This document shows positions 42,275 through 52,519 of a DNA stretch of 64,000 nucleotides, one piece after another. The notes under the pieces are model-generated. The model worked only from the letters and a program-made list of their open reading frames with translations. It searched no databases and was not told the origin of the DNA. Source of the stretch: Nocardiopsis potens DSM 45234 (lineage in GTDB: Bacteria > Actinomycetota > Actinomycetes > Streptosporangiales > Streptosporangiaceae); assembly GCF_000341105.1 (NCBI RefSeq), contig NZ_ANBB01000015.1, positions 1-64,000 on the forward strand, given 5' to 3'. How positions within the stretch are numbered: the stretch's first letter is position 1; the number at the start of each line of letters is the position of its first letter. Position numbers and translations under genes: made by a program.

Positions 42275-43233
42275 CCGCCGCGCCCGCGCTCGACGTGCTG
42301 ACCATGGGCCGGGTCGGCGTGGACGTCTACCCCGACCAGGTCGGTGTCGGCCTGGACGAGGTCACCTCGTTCGGCAAGTACCTCGGCGGCAGCGCCACCA
42401 ACGTGGCGGTCGCCGCCGCCCGGCTCGGCCGCTCGGCCGCCGTCGTCACCCGCACCGGCGCCGACCCGTTCGGCCGGTTCGTCCGCCGTGAGCTGCGCGG
42501 CTTCGGCGTCGACGACCGGTTCGTCGCCGAGGTCCCCGGCCGGCCCACCCCGGTCGCCTTCTGCGAGATCTTCCCGCCCGACCGCTTCCCGCTCTACTTC
42601 TACGGCCGCGACCCCAAGGCCGCCGACCTGGAGATCCGCGCCGAGGAGCTGGACCTGGACGCGATCGCCGCCGCCGGGGTCTTCTGGGCCACCGCCACCG
42701 GGCTGTGCGCCGAGCCCAGCCGCACCGCCACCCTGGCCGCGCTGCGCGCCCGCGGCCGCCGCGGCATCACCGTGCTCGACCTGGACTACCGGCCGATGTT
42801 CTGGGACTCCCCGGAGGAGGCCGGGCGCCGGGTGCGCGAGGCGCTGCCGCACGCCACCGCCGCCGTCGGCAACCTCGACGAGTGGGAGACCGCGGTGGGC
42901 GCCCGCGACCCGCACCGCGCCGCCCGGGCCGCCCGCGGGCTCGGCGTGCAGCTGTCCGTGGTCAAGCGGGGCCCGGACGGCGTGGTCGCACTGGACGGCA
43001 CCGCCGCGGCCGAGGCGCCGCCGATCCCGGTGAAGACCGTCAACGGCCTGGGCGCGGGCGACGCGTTCGGCGGCGCGCTCTGCCACGGGCTGCTGTCCGG
43101 CTGGCCCCTCGGGCGCGCCGTGCGGTTCGCCAACGCGGCCGGCGCGATCGTCGCCTCCCGGCTGGCCTGCTCCGCGGCGATGCCGACCGGCGCCGAGGTC
43201 GAGGAGCTGCTCGGCGCGGAGGAGGGCCGATGA
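42271..43233 (+). CDS. iolC: 5-Dehydro-2-deoxygluconokinase
   Basis: A 320-residue PfkB kinase phosphorylating 5-dehydro-2-deoxy-D-gluconate in inositol breakdown. Family motifs are TMGRVGVDVYPDQVGVGL, KYLGGSATNVAVAAARLG, DLDYRPMFW (typical of IolC) and the catalytic NGLGAGDAFGGALC. It overlaps the genes on both sides by ATGA, so translation is coupled. Placement between a dehydrogenase and the aldolase-like gene confirms the role. Confidence 0.94.
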   Translation: MTAAPALDVLTMGRVGVDVYPDQVGVGLDEVTSFGKYLGGSATNVAVAAARLGRSAAVVTRTGADPFGRFVRRELRGFGVDDRFVAEVPGRPTPVAFCEIFPPDRFPLYFYGRDPKAADLEIRAEELDLDAIAAAGVFWATATGLCAEPSRTATLAALRARGRRGITVLDLDYRPMFWDSPEEAGRRVREALPHATAAVGNLDEWETAVGARDPHRAARAARGLGVQLSVVKRGPDGVVALDGTAAAEAPPIPVKTVNGLGAGDAFGGALCHGLLSGWPLGRAVRFANAAGAIVASRLACSAAMPTGAEVEELLGAEEGR

Positions 43234-44105
43234 GGGTCCGCGAGGTGCGGGAGCTGGTCGAGACCCGGGTGCACGACCCCGGGGCCATCGCCGCGGCCGC
43301 CGCCCGGCGCACCCGGCCCGCCTCGCCGCTGGGCCCGCACGGCAAGGCGATGATCATCGCCGCCGACCACCCCGCCCGCGGCGCGCTGCGCGCCGGGGAC
43401 CGGCCGATGGCCATGGCCGACCGGGCCGACCTGCTCGACCGGGTGCGCACCGCGCTGTCCCGCCCCGGCGTGACCGGGGTGCTGGCCGGCGCCGACGTCC
43501 TGGAGGACCTGCTGCTGCTGGGCGCGCTGGAGGGCAGGACCGCGATCGGCTCGATGAACCGCGGCGGCCTGGCCGGCGCCGCCTGGGAGATCGACGACCG
43601 GTTCACCGGCTACGACGCGGCCGGCATCGAGCGGATGCGCTTCGACGGCGGGAAGATGCTGCTCCGGCTGGACTACGCCGACGGCCGCACCGCCGGCACC
43701 CTGGAGGGCTGCGCCCGCGCCGCCGACGCGCTCAACGAGCGCCGGCTGATGGCCGTGATCGAGCCGTTCATCGCGCACGGCGGCGGCGGGGCGGTCCGCA
43801 ACGACCTGTCCGCCGACGCGGTGGCGCGCTCCGCGGCCATCGCCTCCGGCATCGGCCGCACCACCGCCTACACCTGGCTGAAGCTGCCGGTGGTGCCGGG
43901 CATGGACCGGGTGCTGGCCGCCTCCACCCTGCCCGCGCTGCTGCTCGGCGGCGAACCGGACCGCGACCCCGGCGCCGCCTTCGCCCGCTGGGGCGAGGCG
44001 CTGCGGCTGCCCACCGCCAAGGGGCTGGCCGTCGGCCGGTCCCTGCTCTACCCGGCCGGCGGCGACGTCGCCGCCGCCGTCGACACCGCCGTGGGGCTGC
44101 TGTGA
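43230..44105 (+). CDS. TIM-barrel aldolase-like protein of the inositol cluster (Cgl0159 type)
   Basis: A 291-residue (beta/alpha)8 protein related to LacD/DeoC-type class I aldolases and to Cgl0159 of the Corynebacterium inositol cluster. Visible parts are GKAMIIAADHPARGALRAG, GVLAGADVLEDLLLLGAL, IGSMNRGGLAG, TAYTWLKLPVV with a candidate Schiff-base Lys and the last strand GLAVGRSLLYP. No iolJ is present in the window, so this enzyme is the best candidate to split 2-deoxy-5-keto-gluconate 6-phosphate. Overlaps iolC by ATGA. The gene is followed by a bridging 62-residue frame before iolB. Confidence 0.82.
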   Translation: MRVREVRELVETRVHDPGAIAAAAARRTRPASPLGPHGKAMIIAADHPARGALRAGDRPMAMADRADLLDRVRTALSRPGVTGVLAGADVLEDLLLLGALEGRTAIGSMNRGGLAGAAWEIDDRFTGYDAAGIERMRFDGGKMLLRLDYADGRTAGTLEGCARAADALNERRLMAVIEPFIAHGGGGAVRNDLSADAVARSAAIASGIGRTTAYTWLKLPVVPGMDRVLAASTLPALLLGGEPDRDPGAAFARWGEALRLPTAKGLAVGRSLLYPAGGDVAAAVDTAVGLL

Positions 44106-44290
44106 GCCCGCACCGCGAAGACCCGCACCGCCGCGAGCGGAAGGAGCCCCCCGGCCCGCGGCGGCCCCGCCATCGGCCGCGGAGGCGGTTCCGCCCCGGC
44201 GGCGAAGTCCCCGGCTCCGGGCCCGCGCCGCGGGAGGACGGAGCCGTCCCCGGCCCCGGCGGCCGGGGCGACCCAGGAGGTGCACGGTGA
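44102..44290 (+). CDS. Possible bridging small ORF in the inositol operon (62 residues)
   Basis: This frame starts at a GTG overlapping the stop of the aldolase-like gene (GTGA) and stops in the GTGA that starts iolB, so it fills the only larger gap of the early operon with the same 4-base overlaps as real neighbours. The product would be very basic and rich in Pro, Arg and Gly with no recognisable fold. Random open frames are common at this GC content, so it may be no more than a translational bridge, or spurious. Confidence 0.3.
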   Translation: MSPHREDPHRRERKEPPGPRRPRHRPRRRFRPGGEVPGSGPAPREDGAVPGPGGRGDPGGAR

Positions 44291-45165
44291 ACAAGCACCA
44301 CGTCCCGGCCCGCTCCACCGCGTCCGGCCCGTTCTCCACCGTCGTCACTCCCGAATCCGCGGGGTGGGGCCACGCCGGCCTGCGGGTGCTGGAACTGCCG
44401 CCGGGCGGGCGCGCCGAGGTCGCCACCGGCGGCGCGGAGACCCTGGTGCTGCCGCTGAGCGGCGCCTGCTCGGTGGAGTTCGAGGGGGAGCGGTACGCCC
44501 TGGAGGGCCGGCCCGACGTGTTCAGCCGGGTCACCGACTTCGCCTACCTCCCCCGCGACGCGGCGGCGACCGTCTCCAGCATCGACGGCGGCCGGTTCGC
44601 GCTGCCCTCGGCCCGCTGCGAGCGGAGGCTGCCGTTCCGCTACGGCCCCGCCGACGACGTCCCGGTGGAGCTGCGCGGCGCCGGCCGGTCCAGCAGGCAG
44701 GTGAACAACTTCTGCACCCCGGAGGCGTTCCACGCGGACCGGCTGATCGCCTGCGAGGTGCTCACCCCGGAGTCGAACTGGTCCTCCTACCCGCCGCACA
44801 AGCACGACGAGGCCACCGCCGCCGAGTGCGTGCTGGAGGAGATCTACTACTTCGAGGTCGCCCCCGGGCCCTCCGGCGCCGGCTTCGGCTACCAGCGGGT
44901 CTACGGCACCGCCGAGCGCCCCATCGACGTCTTCGCCGAGGTGCGCACCGGCGACGTGGTGACCGTCCCGCACGGCTGGCACGGCCCGTCCATGGCCGCC
45001 CCCGGCTACGACCTCTACTACCTCAACGTGATGGCCGGCCCCGGCGCCGAGCGGGCCTGGCGGATCTGCGACGACCCCGCGCACTCCTGGATCCGCGGGA
45101 CCTGGGAGGGCCAGGGCACGGACCCGCGCCTGCCGATGTGCGGCGCGGCGGGGAAGGGAGGGTGA
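44287..45165 (+). CDS. iolB: 5-Deoxy-glucuronate isomerase
   Basis: A 292-residue bicupin isomerase converting 5-deoxy-D-glucuronate to 5-dehydro-2-deoxygluconate. Signature parts are VNNFCTPEAFHADRLIACEVLTPESNWSSYPPHKHDE in segments near residues 137-177 (metal-binding His in PPHKHDE), EEIYYFE and VPHGWHGPSMAAPGYDLYYLNVMAGP. GTG start with CCAGGAGG a few bases ahead. Its stop overlaps iolD (GTGA). Confidence 0.95.
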   Translation: MNKHHVPARSTASGPFSTVVTPESAGWGHAGLRVLELPPGGRAEVATGGAETLVLPLSGACSVEFEGERYALEGRPDVFSRVTDFAYLPRDAAATVSSIDGGRFALPSARCERRLPFRYGPADDVPVELRGAGRSSRQVNNFCTPEAFHADRLIACEVLTPESNWSSYPPHKHDEATAAECVLEEIYYFEVAPGPSGAGFGYQRVYGTAERPIDVFAEVRTGDVVTVPHGWHGPSMAAPGYDLYYLNVMAGPGAERAWRICDDPAHSWIRGTWEGQGTDPRLPMCGAAGKGG

Positions 45166-47063
45166 CCGGGGTGGCGACGGTACGGCTGACCGCGGCCCAG
45201 GCGCTGGTGCGCTTCCTGGCCGCCCAGTACTCCGAGCGGGACGGCGAGGAGCAGCGGCTCGTCCCCGGGGTGTGGGGCATCTTCGGGCACGGCAACACCG
45301 CCGGGCTGGGCCAGGCGCTGCTGCAGGCCGCCACCTGCGGCGACGGCGCGGGCGGCCCGGTGGACCTGCCGTTCCTCCAGGCCCGCAACGAGCAGGCCAT
45401 GGTGCACGCCGCCGCCGCGTTCGCCAAGATGCGCGACCGGCTGCAGGCCTACGCCTGCACCGCCTCCACCGGCCCCGGCTCCACCAACATGGTGACCGGC
45501 GCGGCGCTGGCCACCACCAACCGGCTCCCGGTGCTGCTGCTGCCCGGCGACATGTTCGCCGCCCGCCCCGCCGACCCGGTGCTGCAGCAGCTGGAGGACG
45601 CCCGCGCCGGCGACGCCACGGTCAACGACGCGCTCCGCCCGGTCTCCAAGTACTGGGACCGGATCACCCGGCCCGAGCAGCTGGTCCCGGCGGCGATGGC
45701 GGCGATGCGGGTGCTCACCGACCCGGCGGAGACCGGCGCCGTCACCCTCTGCCTGCCGCAGGACGTGCAGGCCGAGGCGTACGACTGGCCGGAGGCGTTC
45801 TTCCGCCGCCGCGTCTGGCACATCGACCGGCCCCGGCCGGACACCGCCGCGCTGGCCCGCGCCGCCGAGGTGCTGCGCGCGGCCCGCCGCCCGCTGATCG
45901 TGGCCGGCGGCGGCGCGGTCTACTCCCGGGCCACCGGGGAGCTGCGCGCCTTCGCCGAGGAGACCGGCATCCCGGTCGCCGACACCCACGCCGGCAAGGG
46001 CGCGGTGCCCTGGGACCACCCGTGCGCGGTCGGCGGCATCGGCGCCACCGGCACCGCGGCCGCCAACGCGCTGGCCCGCGAGGCCGACGCGGTGCTCGGC
46101 GTCGGCACCCGCTACAGCGACTTCACCACCGCCAGCCGCACCGCGTTCGCCGACCCCGGCGTCGCCTTCGTCAACCTCAACATCGCCCGGCCGGACGCGG
46201 CCAAGCACGCCGCGGTGCAGCTGGTCGCCGACGCCCGGGCCGGCCTCCAGGAGCTCCGCCGCGAACTGCGCGGATGGGAGGCCGACCCGGCCCACCGGGA
46301 GCGCGCCCGGGCGCTGGCCGCGGAGTGGGCGCGCACCGCCGACGCCTGCCGCGCCGCGCGGACCGGCGGCCCGCCCGCGCAGACCGCCGTGCTCGGCGTG
46401 CTCAACGACGTGCTGGACGACCGGGACGTGCTGGTCAACGCCGCCGGCAGCCTCCCCGGCGACCTGCAGATGCTCTGGCGCGCCCGGGACCCCAAGGCCT
46501 ACCACGTCGAATACGCCTACTCCTGCATGGGCTACGAGATCGCGGCCGGGCTGGGCGCCAAGATGGCCGCCCCGGACCGGGAGGTCGTCGTCCTGGTCGG
46601 CGACGGCTCCTACCTGATGCTCGCCCAGGAGATCAGCACCATGGTCGCCGAGGGCGTCAAGGCGGTGATCGTGGTGCTGCAGAACCACGGGTACGCCTCG
46701 ATCGGGTCGCTCTCCGAGAAGGTCGGCGCCCAGCGGTTCGGCACCGCCCACCGGTACCGCTCCGCCCGCACCGGCCTGCTCGACGGCGGCACGCTCCCGG
46801 TGGACCTGGCCGCCAACGCCGCCAGCCTCGGTGCGCGGGCGATCCGCGCCCGCGACCTCGGCGAACTGCGCGCCGGGATCGAGCGGGCCAAGGCCGCCGA
46901 CACCGTCACCGTGGTGCACATCGAGACCGACCCCGAAGCCCCGGGGCCGCCGTCCAGCGGCTGGTGGGACGTCCCGGTCAGCGAGGTCTCCGAGCTGGAG
47001 AGCACCCGGGAGGCCCGCCGCGCCTACACCGAGCAGCGGCGCGCCCGGCGCCACCACCTCTGA
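45162..47063 (+). CDS. iolD: 3D-(3,5/4)-Trihydroxycyclohexane-1,2-dione hydrolase
   Basis: A 633-residue thiamine-diphosphate enzyme that opens the inositol ring. The TPP-activating Glu lies in LQARNEQAMVHAA; the TPP/Mg motif runs from GDGSYLMLA to the Asn in QNHGYAS; STGPGSTNM and THAGKGAVPWDHP are family segments. Full family length. Start: GTG 45162 gives the operon-typical GTGA overlap with iolB, while GTG 45171 has better spacing from GGGAAGGGAG; the difference is three residues. It precedes iolE by 33 bases. Confidence 0.95.
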   Translation: MTGVATVRLTAAQALVRFLAAQYSERDGEEQRLVPGVWGIFGHGNTAGLGQALLQAATCGDGAGGPVDLPFLQARNEQAMVHAAAAFAKMRDRLQAYACTASTGPGSTNMVTGAALATTNRLPVLLLPGDMFAARPADPVLQQLEDARAGDATVNDALRPVSKYWDRITRPEQLVPAAMAAMRVLTDPAETGAVTLCLPQDVQAEAYDWPEAFFRRRVWHIDRPRPDTAALARAAEVLRAARRPLIVAGGGAVYSRATGELRAFAEETGIPVADTHAGKGAVPWDHPCAVGGIGATGTAAANALAREADAVLGVGTRYSDFTTASRTAFADPGVAFVNLNIARPDAAKHAAVQLVADARAGLQELRRELRGWEADPAHRERARALAAEWARTADACRAARTGGPPAQTAVLGVLNDVLDDRDVLVNAAGSLPGDLQMLWRARDPKAYHVEYAYSCMGYEIAAGLGAKMAAPDREVVVLVGDGSYLMLAQEISTMVAEGVKAVIVVLQNHGYASIGSLSEKVGAQRFGTAHRYRSARTGLLDGGTLPVDLAANAASLGARAIRARDLGELRAGIERAKAADTVTVVHIETDPEAPGPPSSGWWDVPVSEVSELESTREARRAYTEQRRARRHHL

Positions 47064-47096
47064 CCGGCAGCGCACCCCCTCCGGAAGGACGAAGGC

Positions 47097-48014
47097 ATGA
47101 ACCGGACGACGGAGAAGCTGGTCCTCGGCTCCGCCCCCGACTCCTGGGGGGTGTGGTTCGCCGAGGACGAGCGGCAGACGCCCTGGCACCGCTTCCTCGA
47201 CGAACTGGCCGGCGCCGGCTACGGCTGGCTGGAGCTGGGCCCCTACGGCTACCTGCCCACCGACCCCGCCCGGCTCGCCGACGAGGTCGGCCGGCGCGGC
47301 CTGCGGGTCTCCGGCGGGACCGTCTTCGGCGACCTGCACAACGAGGGGGCCTGGGACGGCACGCTCGACCGGGTCCGCCGGGTCGCCGCGCTCACCCGCG
47401 CGATGGGCGCCCGGCACCTGGTCTTCATCCCGCCGATGTACCGGGACGAGCGGACCGGGGAGTTCACCGACGCCCCGCGGCTCGGCGACGGGCGGTGGCG
47501 GACCCTGCTGCGCAACGCGGACCGCCTGGGCCGGCTGCTGCGGGAGGAGTACGGGATCCGGCTCTGCCTGCACTCCCACGCCGACACCCACGTGCAGACC
47601 CAGGCCGAGATCGAGCGGTTCCTGGACGGCACCGACCCCGAGCACGTCTCGCTCTGCCTGGACACCGGGCACGTCGCCTACGGCGGCGGCGACGCCGTCG
47701 ACCTGATCCGCCGCTACGCCGAGCGGATCGGGTACGTGCACATCAAGCAGATGGACCCGGAGGTGCTGCGGCAGAAGGACGAGGAGGGCCTCTCCTTCGG
47801 CGAGGCCGTCGAGCGCGGGGTGTGCGTGGAGCCCCCCGCCGGCGAGCCCGCCCCGGCCCGGGTGATCGCCGCCCTGGAGGAGGTCGACGCACGCGTCTTC
47901 GTCATCGTCGAGCAGGACCTCTACCCCTGCGACCCGGAGGTGCCGCTGCCCATCGCCGTACGCACCCGCGCCTACCTGGGCTCCTGCGGCCTGGGCGCCC
48001 GCGCCCGGGCCTGA
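47097..48014 (+). CDS. iolE: Inosose dehydratase (2-keto-myo-inositol dehydratase)
   Basis: A 305-residue TIM-barrel dehydratase/isomerase-type protein removing water from 2-keto-myo-inositol. The start LVLGSAPDSWGVWFAEDE is the IolE signature, with HSHADTHVQT, CLDTGHVAYGGGD and YVHIKQMDPEV as metal-site and substrate motifs, and the closing EQDLYPCD. ATG with CCGGAAGGACGA ahead. Together with iolB, C and D it completes the ring-opening pathway. Confidence 0.95.
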   Translation: MNRTTEKLVLGSAPDSWGVWFAEDERQTPWHRFLDELAGAGYGWLELGPYGYLPTDPARLADEVGRRGLRVSGGTVFGDLHNEGAWDGTLDRVRRVAALTRAMGARHLVFIPPMYRDERTGEFTDAPRLGDGRWRTLLRNADRLGRLLREEYGIRLCLHSHADTHVQTQAEIERFLDGTDPEHVSLCLDTGHVAYGGGDAVDLIRRYAERIGYVHIKQMDPEVLRQKDEEGLSFGEAVERGVCVEPPAGEPAPARVIAALEEVDARVFVIVEQDLYPCDPEVPLPIAVRTRAYLGSCGLGARARA

Positions 48015-48142
48015 GCCCGGCGCGCCGCCCGGCCCCGCCGGGGCCGCCCGAAAGCCGTCCGCCCGCGCGCACGGCCACCGCCGCCCGCCTCGGGAAGAGG
48101 CGGCGCTCCGAGGACCGACCACCCTCCCGAGGGAGGAGACGA

Positions 48143-49123
48143 ATGCTCCGCAGACGACCCGCGCCCGCGCTCGCGGTCCTGGCGGCGGCCCTGGTGGCCG
48201 CGGCGGGCTGCAGTTCCCAGGGCGGCCGCCAGGCAGAGGAGGAGCGGGCCGCGGACGCGCCCGCGCTCACCATCGCGATGATCACCCACCAAGCGCCCGG
48301 GGACACCTTCTGGGACCTGGTGCGCAGCGGCGCCGAGGACGCGGCCGCCAAGAACGGCGCCACCCTGGAGTACTCCTCCGACCCCGAGGCCGCCAAGCAG
48401 GCCACGCTGATCCGCACCGCCATCGACAAGGACGTGGACGGCATCGCCGTCACCTTCGCCAAACCGGACGCACTGCAGGGCGCGGTCGACGAGGCGGCGG
48501 AGGCCGGCATCCCGGTGGTCGGCCTCAACTCCGGCATCGAGTACTGGCAGGAGGCCGGGCTGATCGAGTTCTTCGGGATGGAGGAGCGGCTGGCCGGCGA
48601 GGCGTTCGGCGACCGGCTCGACGAGGAGGGCGCGGAGAAGGCCCTCTGCGTCATCCACGAGCAGGGCAACGTCGGCCTGGAGGAGCGCTGCGAGGGCCTG
48701 GAGGAGGCGTTCGGCGGCGACGTGGACCGGCTCAACGTGGACGGCGCCAGCATGCCCGACGTGTCCTCCTCCATCACCTCCAGACTCCAGGAGGACGACG
48801 AGGTGGACTACGTCGCCACCCTGGGCGCCCCGTTCGCGATGACCGCGATCGACGCGGTCGCCGCGACCGGGTCGGAGGCCGCCGTCGCCACCTTCGACAC
48901 CAACGAGGAGGCGATCCGGGCGATCGCCGACGGTGACCTGGAATGGGCCGTCGACCAGCAGCCCTACCTGCAGGGGTACATGGCCGTCGAAGGGCTGTGG
49001 CTGCACGTCGCCAACGGCAACACGCTGGGCGGCGGCACCCGGCCGGTGCTCACCGGGCCCAGCTTCATCGACGCCGGCAACGTCGACGAGGTGGCCGAGC
49101 ACGCGGCCGGCGGGACCAGGTGA
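48143..49123 (+). CDS. Sugar/inositol-binding lipoprotein (periplasmic binding protein 4 family)
   Basis: A 326-residue RbsB-like binding protein. The signal ends AALVAAAGC with lipid Cys23; the mature part reads IAMITHQAPGDTFWDLVRSGAEDAAAKNGA, VDGIAVTFAKPDAL and VVGLNSGIEYWQEAGLIEFFGM, then the C-lobe motif VDQQPYLQGYMAVEGL. Position after iolE and before permease and ATPase genes makes myo-inositol the likely ligand. GAGGGAGGAGACGA is a strong ribosome binding site 129 bases downstream of iolE. Confidence 0.92.
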   Translation: MLRRRPAPALAVLAAALVAAAGCSSQGGRQAEEERAADAPALTIAMITHQAPGDTFWDLVRSGAEDAAAKNGATLEYSSDPEAAKQATLIRTAIDKDVDGIAVTFAKPDALQGAVDEAAEAGIPVVGLNSGIEYWQEAGLIEFFGMEERLAGEAFGDRLDEEGAEKALCVIHEQGNVGLEERCEGLEEAFGGDVDRLNVDGASMPDVSSSITSRLQEDDEVDYVATLGAPFAMTAIDAVAATGSEAAVATFDTNEEAIRAIADGDLEWAVDQQPYLQGYMAVEGLWLHVANGNTLGGGTRPVLTGPSFIDAGNVDEVAEHAAGGTR

Positions 49124-49128
49124 GGGGG

Positions 49129-50190
49129 ATGGGACCCGCGCCCGCCCTGCCGGCCCCCGGCGCCTCGGAGAAGGAGCTCCGGGCCGGCCGGGTCCCGCCG
49201 CTGCGCAGGCTGGCCGCCCGCCCGGAGCTGGGCTCGCTGCTCGGCGCGGTGGTGCTGTTCGCGGTCTTCTTCGCCGCCGCCGAGCCGTTCCGCCAGGCCG
49301 GGTCGCTGGCCACGGTGCTCTACGCCGCCTCCACCATCGGCATCATGGCGGTGGGCGTGGCGCTGCTGATGATCGGCGGCGAGTTCGACCTGTCCGCCGG
49401 GGTGGCCGTGGTCACCGCCTCCCTGGCCACCGGCATGACCGCCTACCAGTTCAACCTCAACGTGTGGGCGGCCGCCGGGATCTCGCTGGCGCTGGCGCTG
49501 CTCATCGGCTTCCTCAACGGGCTGATCCTGGTCCGGACCGGGCTGCCCAGCTTCCTGGTCACCCTGTCGGTGTTCCTGATGCTGCAGGGGCTCAACATCG
49601 CGGTGACCAAGCTGGTCACCGGCAGCGTGTCCAGCCGCTCCATCGCCGACATGGACGGCTTCGACTCGGTGCGGGCGGTGTTCGCCTCCAGCGTCCCGGT
49701 GCTCGGCACCGAGGTGCGGATCACCGTGCTGTGGTGGCTGCTCTTCACCGCCCTGGCCACCTGGGTGCTGCTGCGCACCCGGGCCGGCAACTGGATCTAC
49801 GCGGTGGGCGGCAGCGCGGACGGCGCCCGCGCGGTCGGCGTGCCGGTCGCCAAGGTCAAGATCGGCCTGTTCATGACGGTCGGGTTCTTCGCCTGGTTCA
49901 GCGGCATGCACCTGATCGCCGCCTCCGGCGGGGTGCAGCAGTCCGGCGAGGGCGTCGGCAACGAGCTGCTCTACATCATGGCGGCGGTGGTCGGCGGCTG
50001 CCTGCTCACCGGCGGCTACGGCACCGTCGTCGGCGCCGCGATCGGCGCGTTCATCTACGGCATGACCAAGCAGGGCATCGTCTACGCCGGCTGGGACAAC
50101 AACTGGGTGATGTTCTTCGTCGGCGCCATGCTGCTGCTGGCGGTGGTGGTCAACAGCTGGTTCCGCAGCAGGGCCGGCGGCAGGAGGTGA
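49129..50190 (+). CDS. Sugar/inositol ABC permease (RbsC-like)
   Basis: A 353-residue permease with about ten segments. Family marks are [21 protein letters not shown] (a GGxxDLSxG-type motif), [21 protein letters not shown] and the late [19 protein letters not shown] at 49120 would give a 4-base overlap with the binding-protein gene; the ATG at 49129 is the cautious choice. It forms the importer with the flanking binding protein and ATPase. Confidence 0.93.
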   Translation: MGPAPALPAPGASEKELRAGRVPPLRRLAARPELGSLLGAVVLFAVFFAAAEPFRQAGSLATVLYAASTIGIMAVGVALLMIGGEFDLSAGVAVVTASLATGMTAYQFNLNVWAAAGISLALALLIGFLNGLILVRTGLPSFLVTLSVFLMLQGLNIAVTKLVTGSVSSRSIADMDGFDSVRAVFASSVPVLGTEVRITVLWWLLFTALATWVLLRTRAGNWIYAVGGSADGARAVGVPVAKVKIGLFMTVGFFAWFSGMHLIAASGGVQQSGEGVGNELLYIMAAVVGGCLLTGGYGTVVGAAIGAFIYGMTKQGIVYAGWDNNWVMFFVGAMLLLAVVVNSWFRSRAGGRR

Positions 50191-50194
50191 CCCG

Positions 50195-51082
<888 letters not shown>

Positions 51083-51108
51083 CCCGTCTCACCCCCCACC
51101 CGCCCTCC

Positions 51109-51172
51109 CGATGATCTTGACGTTCCGGCCCTTTCCCGGTGAGTTGAAAGGGCCGGAACGTCAAGATCATCG
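51109..51172. repeat. Dispersed hairpin repeat H, copy within the inositol cluster
   Basis: Perfect 27-bp arms (51109-51135 with 51146-51172) and a 10-base loop. It lies between the ATPase gene and the second dehydrogenase gene, both on the plus strand, so it could reduce read-through and so lower expression of the last gene. Confidence 0.9.
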
Positions 51173-51201
51173 CGGGGCGCCCCAAGGAGAGGAAGCACGG
51201 A

Positions 51202-52206
51202 ATGCCCCTCAACGTCGGACTGGTCGGCGCCGGGATGATCGGCGCCGACCACGCCCGCAGGATCGCCGCCTCCGTCCCCGGTGCCCGGGTCGCCGCGGTG
51301 ACCGACATCGACCCCGGCCGGGCCGCGGCGGTCGCCGCGTCCTGCGGGGCCCGCACCGCCGCCTCCGACCGCGAGGTGGTCGGCTCCGGCGAGGTCGACG
51401 CGGTGCTGGTCGCCTCCTGGGGGCCGGCGCACGCCGGGACGGTGTTGGCGGCCGTCGCCGCGGGCAAGCCGGTGTTCTGCGAGAAGCCGCTGGCCACCAC
51501 CGCCGAGGACTGCCTGAAGATCATCGAGGCGGAGCGGGCGTCCGGTCGGCGCCTGGTGCAGGTCGGCTTCATGCGCCGCTACGACACCGGGTACCGGGCC
51601 CTCAAGCGGCTGGTCGGCGGGGGCAGGCTGGGCGAGCCGCTGATGGTGCACTGCGTGCACCGCAACGCCTCGGCGCCGGAGGAGTACCGGACCGAGATGG
51701 CGGTGCACGACACGGCGGTGCACGAGATGGACGCGGTGCGGTGGCTGCTGGACGACGAGATCGCCTCGGCGCAGGTGCTGTTCCCCAAGCGCACCCGGAA
51801 CCGCTTCGAGCACCTGCAGGACCCGCAGTTCATGCTCTTCGGGATGGAATCGGGGGTCAGCGTCGACGTCGAGGTCTTCGTGAACTGCCGGTACGGCTAC
51901 GAGATCCGGTGCGAGGTGGTGGGGGAGAGCGGGACGGCGGAGCTGCCGCCCCCGCCCGGCCCGGCGGTCCGCTCTGCGGCCCGGCTGAGCACGCCGGTCC
52001 TCCAGGACTGGAAGGACCGGTTCGCGGACGCCTACGACGCCGAGATCCGGGAGTGGGTCATGGCGGCGGCCGAGGGCACCGCCGCCGGCCCGAGCGCGTG
52101 GGACGGGTACGCGGCGGCGGTGGCCTGCGATGCGGCCGTCCGCTCCCAGCGGACCGGGGAGGCGGAGCCGACGGGCATCGGCCCCCGCCCGGACTTCTAC
52201 GCCTGA
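51202..52206 (+). CDS. iolG: Gfo/Idh/MocA oxidoreductase, probable inositol 2-dehydrogenase (2)
   Basis: A 334-residue NAD-dependent dehydrogenase. NVGLVGAGMIGADHARRI begins the Rossmann fold; the catalytic Lys is in CEKPLATT; HDTAVHEMDAVRWLLDDE matches the inositol dehydrogenase active-site helix with Asp and His; PQFMLFGMESG and VFVNCRYGYEIRCEVVGE are typical IolG segments. It is likely the true myo-inositol 2-dehydrogenase. CAAGGAGAGGAAG precedes the ATG. It is separated from the operon by hairpin repeat H and may be expressed at a different level. Confidence 0.9.
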   Translation: MPLNVGLVGAGMIGADHARRIAASVPGARVAAVTDIDPGRAAAVAASCGARTAASDREVVGSGEVDAVLVASWGPAHAGTVLAAVAAGKPVFCEKPLATTAEDCLKIIEAERASGRRLVQVGFMRRYDTGYRALKRLVGGGRLGEPLMVHCVHRNASAPEEYRTEMAVHDTAVHEMDAVRWLLDDEIASAQVLFPKRTRNRFEHLQDPQFMLFGMESGVSVDVEVFVNCRYGYEIRCEVVGESGTAELPPPPGPAVRSAARLSTPVLQDWKDRFADAYDAEIREWVMAAAEGTAAGPSAWDGYAAAVACDAAVRSQRTGEAEPTGIGPRPDFYA

Positions 52207-52236
52207 CGCCGGAGGGGCCTGACGGGCCTGACGGAC

Positions 52237-52512
52237 CTAGAGCCGGTGCTCCCGGGCGGCGGTGACGAAGGCGGCCCACTCGGAGGAGGAGAGGAAGAGC
52301 GCGGCGGCATCCGGGTTCTTGGAGTCCCGGATGCCGTGCAGGACGGCGGCGGGGTGGGCGCCGACCTCGACGCATTCCCCGCTGCCGCCGCTGTAGGACG
52401 ATTTGCGCCAGTCGAGTGCGACCTCGACGCAGTTCCCCTGGTCACCGGTGTAGCTGGACTTACGCCACGTGGGGGTCCACGGTTCCCCCTGGGGGGCGTT
52501 CGCAAGCTTCAT
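52237..52512 (-). CDS. DUF397 protein with duplicated N-terminal motif
   Basis: A 91-residue DUF397 protein, a family usually paired with DUF5753 XRE regulators in actinomycetes. The motif TWRKSSYTGDQGNCVEVALD is followed directly by a second WRKSSYSGGSGECVEVG, then the usual DSKNPDAAALFLSSSEWAAFV end. Most members have one copy, so this is an internal duplication. It starts 7 bases after the stop of the XRE gene on the same strand. An ATG at 52536 is an alternative start overlapping that gene; neither has a clear ribosome binding site, so coupling is likely. Confidence 0.88.
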   Translation of the reverse strand: MKLANAPQGEPWTPTWRKSSYTGDQGNCVEVALDWRKSSYSGGSGECVEVGAHPAAVLHGIRDSKNPDAAALFLSSSEWAAFVTAAREHRL

Positions 52513-52519
52513 TGGAGGT

